NCBI GenBank assembly: GCA_900770725.1
Contig: CAAGLL010000066.1
Location: forward strand, 1-5,603
Source of the DNA: an uncultured Succinivibrio sp.
GTDB taxonomy: Bacteria; Pseudomonadota; Gammaproteobacteria; Enterobacterales; Succinivibrionaceae
Length of the DNA stretch: 5,603 bases
Direction: 5' to 3'
A program made the translations under genes and the position numbers. Positions 1 through 4,883 of the stretch are shown here, one piece after another. Within the stretch, counting starts at the first letter, position 1, and every line of letters starts with the position of its first letter. The notes beneath the pieces were generated by a model. That model did not search any database and was not told where the DNA came from. It saw nothing but the letters and a program-made list of their open reading frames with translations.

Positions 1-2
1 GC

Positions 3-371
3 AATCCCGACTACGTGATCCTCGCCAAGTACATGCGCATCCTCTCGCCGGGCTTCATCGGCCACTATCCATTAGGCAAGCTCATCAACATCCACCACTC
101 GTTCCTCCCTGCGTTCATGGGGGCCAAGCCCTACTACCAGGCCTTCTGCCGCGGTGTGAAGATCATAGGCGCGACTGCCCACTTCGTGACCGACAACCTC
201 GATGAGGGCCCGATCATCGAGCAGGACGTCATCAAGGTGAACCACCGCTACGATCCCGACACCCTCGCCAGGGCCGGCCACGACGTCGAGCAGATGGTGC
301 TGCTGCGCGCCGTGAACAAGGTCCTGGACGACAAGGTATTCATCCACGGCAACAAGACTGTGGTCTTTTAG
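3..371 (+). CDS. purU: Formyltetrahydrofolate deformylase, C-terminal part (5' truncated by window edge)
   Basis: The last 122 codons of a formyltetrahydrofolate deformylase, open from the left edge in the frame beginning at base 3 and ending at a TAG. The enzyme hydrolyses 10-formyl-THF to THF and formate in the cytoplasm, balancing the one-carbon pool and supplying formate for PurT-dependent purine synthesis. The visible part is the formyltransferase-fold catalytic domain: the motif INIHHSFLPAF with Asn and His at window residues 29 and 31, then GVKIIGATAHFV, then DNLDEGPII with the catalytic-type Asp at residue 67. These match the Asn-His-Asp triad of GAR transformylase-like enzymes. The C-terminus (GNKTVVF) resembles the E. 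coli PurU end (GNRTIIL). The E. coli protein is about 280 residues, so the N-terminal ACT domain and roughly half the protein lie outside the window. A GTG at 15 is internal, not the start. The gene converges on pdxH. Family assignment is firm; no regulation is visible. Confidence 0.94.
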   Translation, partial: NPDYVILAKYMRILSPGFIGHYPLGKLINIHHSFLPAFMGAKPYYQAFCRGVKIIGATAHFVTDNLDEGPIIEQDVIKVNHRYDPDTLARAGHDVEQMVLLRAVNKVLDDKVFIHGNKTVVF

Positions 372-403
372 CAGGGTAAGCGAAAGTCCCCATTGAAAAC
401 AAA

Positions 404-425
404 GGGGATGGCGCAAGCCATCCCC
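404..425 (-). terminator. Rho-independent terminator of pdxH
   Basis: A perfect 9-bp stem (ggggatggc / gccatcccc) closed by a GCAA tetraloop of the stable GNRA type. Read on the minus strand it lies 21 bases past the pdxH stop and is followed at once by TTTGTTTTC, a recognisable U-rich tail. Read on the plus strand it is followed by CAGGAG and has no U-tract, so it should serve pdxH rather than purU. It could still partly block purU read-through as a structure. Confidence 0.8.
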
Positions 426-473
426 CAGGAGCCTGAAGGCGCGGCCTCAAGGCGCAAACCTTTCAGGCTCCTG
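426..473 (-). repeat. 12-bp inverted repeat over the 3' end of pdxH, next to the terminator
   Basis: The arms caggagcctgaa (426-437) and ttcaggctcctg (462-473) are perfect reverse complements, with about 24 bases between them. The right arm falls in the last pdxH codons (Gln-Glu-Pro-Glu region) and the stop codon at 447-449 lies in the loop. The left arm abuts the terminator stem at 425. The loop also contains the direct repeat aaggcgc (436-442 and 449-455). In the pdxH mRNA this would make a second hairpin directly before the terminator, a possible aid to termination or 3'-end stability. The function is inference. Confidence 0.6.
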
Positions 474-1091
474 CCACTTCCCGTCCTCTCCCAAATGGTA
501 TATGAAGCGGTCGTGCATGCGGTTCTCGCGTCCCTGCCAGAACTCGACCGTGTGGAACTTGACCCGAAAGCCGCCCCAGAATGAAGGCAGCGGGATCTCG
601 CCTGACTTGAACTTCTCCTTGAGCTCCTGGAACTTCGCCTCGAGGATCCCGCGCGAGGAAACGAGGTGCGACTGGTGCGACGCCCAGGCTCCGATCTGGC
701 TTCCGCGCGGGCGGGAGTGGAAGTACTTGAGGTCTTCTGCGACCGAGAGCCTCTGCGCGGTCCCCAGGAACATCACCTGCCTTTCAAGGTAGAACCAGGG
801 GAAGAGCATGCAGATCTTAGGATTGTTTTTGATCTGCTGGGCCTTGCGGCTCCCGAGGTTCGTGTAGAAGACCAGCGACTGCCGGTCATAGTTCTTCAAG
901 AGCACCATGCGCGAGTAGGGCTGCCCTTCGGCATCCACGGTGCTGACCACGACCCCGTTCGGGTCGTAGAGGCCAGATTTGATTGCCTCGCCAAGCCACT
1001 TTTCAAAAAGATCCATGGGGTGGGCGGTGAGATCCTTCTCGTCAAGCCCCGACATGGTGTAGCTGCGCCTGAGCCCTGATACGTCAATCAT
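447..1091 (-). CDS. pdxH: Pyridoxamine/pyridoxine 5'-phosphate oxidase
   Basis: Cytoplasmic FMN enzyme, normally a homodimer, that oxidises pyridoxamine or pyridoxine 5'-phosphate to pyridoxal 5'-phosphate, the last step of B6 synthesis and salvage. The 214-residue product is close in length to E. coli PdxH (218) and alignable throughout. Visible family motifs: RMVLLK (61-66) and FYTNLGSRKAQQI (75-87) for FMN phosphate and ring contacts; LFPWFYLERQV (96-106); the signature YFHSRPRGSQIGAW (123-136); SFWGGFRV (170-177); EFWQG (183-187); and RMHDRF (191-196), where R191 and H193 correspond to the substrate-binding Arg197 and His199 of E. coli. The start is the ATG at 1089-1091: it begins MIDVSGLRRSYT like relatives and has AGGAGG at 1099-1104, seven bases upstream. 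The frame stays open far upstream to 1478, but that stretch is antisense to ackA and not homologous. The gene is divergent from ackA and convergent with purU, so probably transcribed alone. Confidence 0.97.
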   Translation of the reverse strand: MIDVSGLRRSYTMSGLDEKDLTAHPMDLFEKWLGEAIKSGLYDPNGVVVSTVDAEGQPYSRMVLLKNYDRQSLVFYTNLGSRKAQQIKNNPKICMLFPWFYLERQVMFLGTAQRLSVAEDLKYFHSRPRGSQIGAWASHQSHLVSSRGILEAKFQELKEKFKSGEIPLPSFWGGFRVKFHTVEFWQGRENRMHDRFIYHLGEDGKWQEPERFAP

Positions 1092-1098
1092 GTTCAAT

Positions 1099-1104
1099 CC
1101 TCCT
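1099..1104 (-). promoter_or_regulatory. Strong ribosome binding site of pdxH
   Basis: AGGAGG on the minus strand, seven bases before the ATG at 1091. It fixes the start of pdxH against the much longer open frame upstream. It is the best Shine-Dalgarno match among the host genes in the window; ackA and the ABC gene have only AGGA. Confidence 0.85.
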
Positions 1105-1167
1105 GGGAAAACTCTAGCACGCCGGGTCCAATGCCGTAAGGGCATGCGGGCCTTGATCCCAAATGGG

Positions 1168-1196
1168 CCTTGCGCCACGGGCTTCGTGCCGCAAGG
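1168..1196. repeat. Imperfect hairpin in the pdxH-ackA divergent region
   Basis: The arms ccttgcg (1168-1174) and cgcaagg (1190-1196) pair perfectly. After one C/C mismatch the stem continues as cacg (1176-1179) with cgtg (1185-1188) around the loop ggctt, giving 11 pairs in all. No T-run follows on either strand, and it sits between two divergent starts, so it does not look like a terminator. An 8-base direct repeat gggccttg (1148-1155, 1165-1172) overlaps its left side. It could be an operator, an mRNA leader structure or a dispersed palindrome; nothing in the window decides this. Confidence 0.45.
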
Positions 1197-1210
1197 GGCG
1201 GCAAAAACGC

Positions 1211-1216
1211 TAAAAT
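1211..1216 (+). promoter_or_regulatory. ackA: Possible -10 element for ackA
   Basis: TAAAAT, one mismatch from TATAAT, lies in an AT-rich patch (gcaaaaacgctaaaataag) of an otherwise GC-rich spacer, 77 bases before the ackA ATG. No convincing -35 hexamer is seen about 17 bases upstream, so this is a weak call from composition and position only. Confidence 0.3.
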
Positions 1217-1293
1217 AAGCCCTGCATGGCACAGGACTGCCTACGGGGAGCCCCAAGCCCGATTCAAACAGCATTATCAGGACACAACAGCAT

Positions 1294-2517
1294 ATGAACA
1301 AGTACGGTGAGACCACCCTGGTCATCAACTGCGGAAGCTCTTCTGTGAAATTCGCCATCCTCGATCCGAAGGACGGCCATGTCTTCCTAAGCGGCATCGC
1401 CGAGGCGCTGGGGCTCCCCGAGGCCAGGATCTCCTGGAAGTTCGACGGGCAGAAGGAGAAGTCGAAGGCCAGCCTCAACGGCGGCGATCATGAGAAGGCG
1501 CTCGACTACCTCGTCAAGGAGATCCTCTCCAAGGACAAGGATCTCCACGATTCAATTGTTGCCTGCGGCCACCGCATCGTCCAGGGCGGCGACATTTACA
1601 GCGAGCCGACCCTCGTCGACGACGAGGTCGAGGCGAACATCGCCAAGGTCATCCCGTTTGCGCCGCTGCACAACCCGGCCCACCTCCAGGGCATCCGCGC
1701 AGCCCGCAAGAGCTTCCCGTCGATCCCGCACGTGGTGGTCTTCGACACCGCCTTCCACCAGACCATGCCGCCCAAGGCCTACCGCTACGCGATCCCCGAG
1801 GAGTACTACACCAAGCTCCACATCCGCAAGTACGGCGCCCACGGCACCTCCCACATGTACATCTCGCAGGAAGCCGCGAAGATGATGGGCAAGAAGCCTG
1901 AGGAAGTGAACCTCATCACCTGCCACCTGGGCAACGGCGCCTCCGTCTCCGCAGTCAAGGGCGGCAAGTGCATGGACACCTCGATGGGCCTGACCCCGCT
2001 CGATGGCCTCGTGATGGGCACCCGCTGCGGCAGCATCGACGCCTCGGTGGTGTTCTTCCTGTGCGAGCGCGCCCACAAGACTCCCAAGGAGGTCGAGGAG
2101 ATCTTCAACCACCAGTCAGGCCTGATGGCGCTCTCCGGCATCTCCTCCGACATGCGCCCGATCTGCGAGGGCTACGAGAAGGGCGGCGAGAGGTGCACCC
2201 TGGCACTTGAGATGTTCGCCTACCGCCTGGCTAGGTTCATCGCCTCCTACTACGTCCCGCTCGGCCATGTCGACGGCATCGTGTTCGCAGGCGGCATCGG
2301 AGAGAACTGCTGGGAGGCCCGCAAGCTCACCTGCGATCTGCTCCGCGAGCCCTTCGGCGTCGAGCTTGACGAGGATCTCAACAAGAAGGCTCTTGCCCGC
2401 CTCGGCTACGAGGGCGGCGTGATCTCCAAGCCCGAGTCCAAGGTCAAGCTCTTCATGATCCCAACCAACGAGGAGCTCGTGATCGCCCGCTCGGCCATGA
2501 AGTTCGTCAAGCGCTGA
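1294..2517 (+). CDS. ackA: Acetate kinase
   Basis: Reversible phosphotransfer between ATP and acetate, giving acetyl phosphate and ADP; in fermenting cells it runs toward acetate and makes ATP together with phosphotransacetylase. Cytoplasmic ASKHA-fold homodimer. The 407-residue product has the usual length (about 400) and all signatures: INCGSSSVKF (11-20) with the nucleotide/Mg Asn12; GHRIVQGG (92-99) with catalytic-type R94; FAPLHNPAHL (122-131); VFDTAFHQTMP (149-159) with catalytic-type D151; KYGAHGTSH (179-187); HLGNGASV (211-218); the phosphate-loop region MDTSMGLTPLDGLVMGTR (227-244) with R244; FAGGIGEN (331-338); and IPTNEEL (389-395) with the metal-binding Glu pair. GLPEARISWKFDG (40-52) resembles the E. 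coli protein closely. The start ATG 1294 has only AGGA (1279-1282), 11 bases upstream. pta does not follow, unlike E. coli ackA-pta; a terminator-like hairpin comes 20 bases after the stop, so the gene is likely monocistronic here. Confidence 0.98.
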   Translation: MNKYGETTLVINCGSSSVKFAILDPKDGHVFLSGIAEALGLPEARISWKFDGQKEKSKASLNGGDHEKALDYLVKEILSKDKDLHDSIVACGHRIVQGGDIYSEPTLVDDEVEANIAKVIPFAPLHNPAHLQGIRAARKSFPSIPHVVVFDTAFHQTMPPKAYRYAIPEEYYTKLHIRKYGAHGTSHMYISQEAAKMMGKKPEEVNLITCHLGNGASVSAVKGGKCMDTSMGLTPLDGLVMGTRCGSIDASVVFFLCERAHKTPKEVEEIFNHQSGLMALSGISSDMRPICEGYEKGGERCTLALEMFAYRLARFIASYYVPLGHVDGIVFAGGIGENCWEARKLTCDLLREPFGVELDEDLNKKALARLGYEGGVISKPESKVKLFMIPTNEELVIARSAMKFVKR

Positions 2518-2537
2518 TAGCATTCCGCATCAGCCAA

Positions 2538-2560
2538 AAGCCCCGCCGCAGGCGGGGCTT
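2538..2560 (+). terminator. Probable terminator of ackA
   Basis: A perfect 10-bp GC-rich stem aagccccgcc / ggcggggctt with a GCA loop, starting 20 bases after the ackA stop. An A-run (aaaa, 2536-2539) precedes and overlaps the stem, as in many intrinsic terminators, but the 3' tail is only TT before GCC. U-tract quality is thus poor on the plus strand; the minus strand has TTTT but no gene to terminate. Stem strength and position support termination. Confidence 0.65.
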
Positions 2561-2633
2561 GCCTAAAGGAGCGTCCCGCTCTGCAAATCAAGCCACAATA
2601 AAACCAACAAGCTTTTCAGGACACCCTTTTCCC

Positions 2634-4472
2634 ATGAAATCCCCATCAAAAGGCCAGCCGCGCCAGGAGCCGGCAGCTCAAGGCCAGTCAGCAGGGCCTC
2701 AGCGCAAGGCGCCGCTGATCCTCTCCAAGGTCGACGAAAATCCATCCACGAGCTTCCTGCGCGGCTACCGCCAGTTCTGGCGCTTCCTAAGGCCCTACGC
2801 GCTGCTGGCGCTCCTGGGGCTGTTGCTCACCATCCCGGTCGGCGCGCTCGATGCGGTCATGACGGGCTTCCTCAAGCCCTTCATGGACAAGGTGATGGTG
2901 GGGCAGGACCGTGAGTTTGCCTCGATGGTGCCCTTTTACATCATCGCCTTCACCGTGGTGCAGGGGCTGCTCTTGTACTTCTCGGCACTGGTAAACGGCT
3001 ATGTCGGCGGCAAGATCGCCCTTGACATCAAGGCCTCGCTCTACAAGAAGCTCCTTGGCATGGACACGGCGTTCTATGACTCCAACAGCTCGGGCAGCGT
3101 GATCTACCGCTTCTCAAGCGATGCCGATGCGGCATCCTCGGGCCTCATCACCAACATCAGGCTCTTCCTCACCAAGTTCTTCTCATCGCTATCGCTCGTC
3201 TGCGTGCTGCTGTACAACTCATGGCAGCTCTCGGTGCTCGCCATCGGCGTGCTCGTCTGCCTCGTGCTCCCGATGTCCGTGGTGCGCAAGCGCATCAAGA
3301 AGATCATCTCCAAGTCGATGAAGCAGAACACCAGGGTCATGACGATCTACAACGAGACCACCGAGGGCAACCGGGTCATCAAGTCCTTCTGCCTAAAGGA
3401 TCTCATGTACTCCCGCTTCATGGAGGTGATGGGCTATCTCTTCTCGATGAACATCAAGCTCGTGCGCGACACCAACTGGCTGGCCCCGGCGATGCACCTC
3501 ATCACCGCAGCAGGCGTGGCCGGAGTGCTCTACTTCGGCATGCACCTCATCCTCACCGGAGTCATCACCTCAGGCGCGTTCGTGGCCTTCCTCGCAGCGC
3601 TCATCATGCTCTACACGCCCATCAAGAGCATCGGCAACAACTTCATCAACGTGCAGCAGGCGCTGCTGGCGCTCGACCGCATCTACCAGATACTCGATGT
3701 GCACAGCTACGAGGAGGACGTGGAAGGCAAGGTGCTGTCAGGCATAGGCGAGGTGAGGTTCGAGGACGTGCGCTTTGGCTACACCGATGACCGCGAGATC
3801 CTAAAGGGCGTGAGCTTCAGCGTAAGGCGCGGCACCAAGGTCGCGTTGGTCGGCAACTCAGGCGGTGGCAAGACCACGGCCTGCGCGCTGATCCCAAGGC
3901 TCTATGACCCTGACAAAGGGAGGATCACCATAGACGGCACCGACATCCGGGATTTCGCGCTCGACTCGCTGCGCTCGAAGATAGCCGTGGTCTTCCAGGA
4001 CAACTTCCTCTTTGAAGGCACCATCAGGGAGAACCTTATGTGCGCAAGGGAGGGCGTGACCGAGGATGAGATGCGAAAGGCTGTCTCCGAGGCCTGCCTT
4101 GACGAGTTCATCGCCACGCTGCCCGAGGGCCTCGACACCCAGATAGGCGAGCGCGGGCTCAAGCTCTCCGGCGGGCAGAAGCAGCGCATCTCCATCGCCC
4201 GCGTGTTTCTGAAGAACCCGCCCATCCTGATCCTGGACGAGGCCACCAGCGCCCTGGACAACGAGTCCGAGCGCCTGGTGCAGCAGTCGCTGGAGAAGCT
4301 GATGCACGGCCGCACCACCTTCACCATCGCCCACCGGCTCACCACCATCCGCTCCGCCGACAAGATTCTGGTGCTGACGGACGAGGGCATCGTGGAGCAG
4401 GGCTCCCACGCGGAGCTGATGGCCCGTACGGACGGCGTCTATCACAAGCTCTATCAGATGTACACCGCCTGA
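2634..4472 (+). CDS. ABC exporter half-transporter (fused permease and ATPase), MsbA/lipid A flippase type
   Basis: A 612-residue inner-membrane protein expected to act as a homodimer, exporting a lipid or other hydrophobic substrate using ATP. Start at ATG 2634 with AGGA 2618-2621; an upstream TTG (2559) lies inside the ackA terminator and is rejected. Order: a polar Gln/Pro/Lys-rich N-terminal tail (1-30, longer than in E. coli MsbA), a membrane domain (about 45-335) with hydrophobic segments near 52-72, 100-122, 182-215 and 284-328, a linker, then the nucleotide-binding domain: Walker A GNSGGGKTT (407-415), Q-loop Q455, signature LSGGQ (511-515), Walker B ILILDE (531-536), D-loop SALD (539-542), switch H567. 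All ATPase motifs are intact. LKPFMDKVM and the GSVIYRFSSDADAASSG region resemble MsbA, but the substrate cannot be read from sequence. Codon use changes after about 4145: AGG (at least 9), ATA (5), TCA and CTA occur before it and none after, and Leu becomes mostly CTG. The 3' end may thus be of foreign or chimeric origin. Confidence 0.93.
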   Translation: MKSPSKGQPRQEPAAQGQSAGPQRKAPLILSKVDENPSTSFLRGYRQFWRFLRPYALLALLGLLLTIPVGALDAVMTGFLKPFMDKVMVGQDREFASMVPFYIIAFTVVQGLLLYFSALVNGYVGGKIALDIKASLYKKLLGMDTAFYDSNSSGSVIYRFSSDADAASSGLITNIRLFLTKFFSSLSLVCVLLYNSWQLSVLAIGVLVCLVLPMSVVRKRIKKIISKSMKQNTRVMTIYNETTEGNRVIKSFCLKDLMYSRFMEVMGYLFSMNIKLVRDTNWLAPAMHLITAAGVAGVLYFGMHLILTGVITSGAFVAFLAALIMLYTPIKSIGNNFINVQQALLALDRIYQILDVHSYEEDVEGKVLSGIGEVRFEDVRFGYTDDREILKGVSFSVRRGTKVALVGNSGGGKTTACALIPRLYDPDKGRITIDGTDIRDFALDSLRSKIAVVFQDNFLFEGTIRENLMCAREGVTEDEMRKAVSEACLDEFIATLPEGLDTQIGERGLKLSGGQKQRISIARVFLKNPPILILDEATSALDNESERLVQQSLEKLMHGRTTFTIAHRLTTIRSADKILVLTDEGIVEQGSHAELMARTDGVYHKLYQMYTA

Positions 4473-4537
4473 TTGCAGACAGAACCCCTGCAAGCCAACG
4501 TGGACCGTACCCAGTCCAGCGGACAATAGAAAAAAGA

Positions 4538-4574
4538 GGCCTCCTGTTGTAGAATGGAACTACGACAGGAGGTC
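4538..4574 (+). promoter_or_regulatory. Hairpin covering the orfA ribosome binding site
   Basis: cctcctgttgtag (4540-4552) pairs with ctacgacaggagg (4560-4572) through 13 positions, with one U·G wobble and the loop AATGGAA. Two more pairs (G·U, G-C) extend it to 4538/4574. The right arm contains the AGGAGG (4567-4572) that serves the orfA ATG at 4581, eight bases downstream. A transcript entering from outside would therefore hide the Shine-Dalgarno. A TAGAAT (4550-4555), a possible -10 without a visible -35, lies in the stem and loop; a transcript started from it would lack the left arm and remain open. Confidence 0.65.
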
Positions 4575-4580
4575 ATCTAT

Positions 4581-4883
4581 ATGGCAAGAAAGTATACGAA
4601 AGTGGAACAACTGACAAGCATGATCGAAGAACGAGCGAAGGCAGGAGAAACATATCGGGAAATCGGAAGGGCTTTAGGACTGACACGTGAGCAAGTGCGC
4701 GGAGTGATGCACCGACTCCATGCCAGGGAACGGAAAATCGCAGCTGGATACATCCCGCGACCCAAGGGTCGCCCTCGCAAGGAAGCGGCCAGCGAAGAAG
4801 AGAGACAGCGCAATGAACTGGTAAAGCTGCGGATGCAGGTGGAGCTGCTGCGAAATTTTCTGTCCGAAGCTGGAAGGAGGTGA
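4581..4883 (+). CDS. IS3-family transposase OrfA (HTH DNA-binding protein)
   Basis: A 100-residue protein from the ATG at 4581, chosen over an in-frame ATG at 4554 because AGGAGG (4567-4572) sits eight bases before it and 4554 lies in the hairpin loop upstream of that site. Residues about 18-45 (GETYREIGRALGLTREQVRGV) form a helix-turn-helix of the IS3 OrfA type that should bind the IS ends. KGRPRK (about 56-61) is a basic AT-hook-like patch. The C-terminal heptad-like Leu/Val run (LVKLRMQVELLRNFL, about 80-94) is the leucine zipper used by OrfA and the fused OrfAB to dimerise. The stop TGA (4881-4883) overlaps the orfB frame. In related elements OrfA alone acts as a regulator, and the active transposase is the OrfAB frameshift fusion. 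Confidence 0.88.
   Translation: MARKYTKVEQLTSMIEERAKAGETYREIGRALGLTREQVRGVMHRLHARERKIAAGYIPRPKGRPRKEAASEEERQRNELVKLRMQVELLRNFLSEAGRR
4853..4859 (+). promoter_or_regulatory. Candidate -1 ribosomal frameshift heptamer, A AAT TTT
   Basis: In the orfA reading frame the sequence reads cgA AAT TTT ctg, which fits the X-XXY-YYZ pattern for simultaneous -1 slippage to AAA TTT. It lies 21 bases before the orfA stop, inside the overlap, and orfB is in exactly the -1 frame with no stop between. An SD-like AGGTGGAG (4837-4844) sits eight bases upstream, roughly where such stimulators act in dnaX-type sites. Slippage would fuse the OrfA zipper to OrfB as in other IS3 elements. No clear downstream stem-loop was found. 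Confidence 0.55.

Noticed and set aside
1092..1478. N-terminal extension of the pdxH frame up to 1478
   Set aside because: It overlaps the ackA start antisense, has no PdxH-like residues, and the ATG at 1091 has an ideal AGGAGG.
2559..2633. TTG start at 2559 for the ABC gene
   Set aside because: The codon lies in the 3' arm of the ackA terminator and has no ribosome binding site of its own; ATG 2634 has AGGA and begins the polar tail naturally.
4474..4495. ttgcag / ctgcaa inverted repeat after the ABC gene as a terminator
   Set aside because: Only six pairs around a nine-base loop and no T-run after it, so it cannot be supported as a terminator.
3858..4526. 222-residue minus-strand frame under the ABC ATPase domain
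   Set aside because: An antisense shadow of conserved, GC-rich ATPase motifs. The same holds for minus-strand frames 1552-2112, 2116-2523 and 3902-4390 and plus-strand frames 666-1079 and 3221-3790.
4554..4580. ATG 4554 as the orfA start
   Set aside because: It lies in the hairpin loop with no usable Shine-Dalgarno; AGGAGG at 4567-4572 points to ATG 4581.
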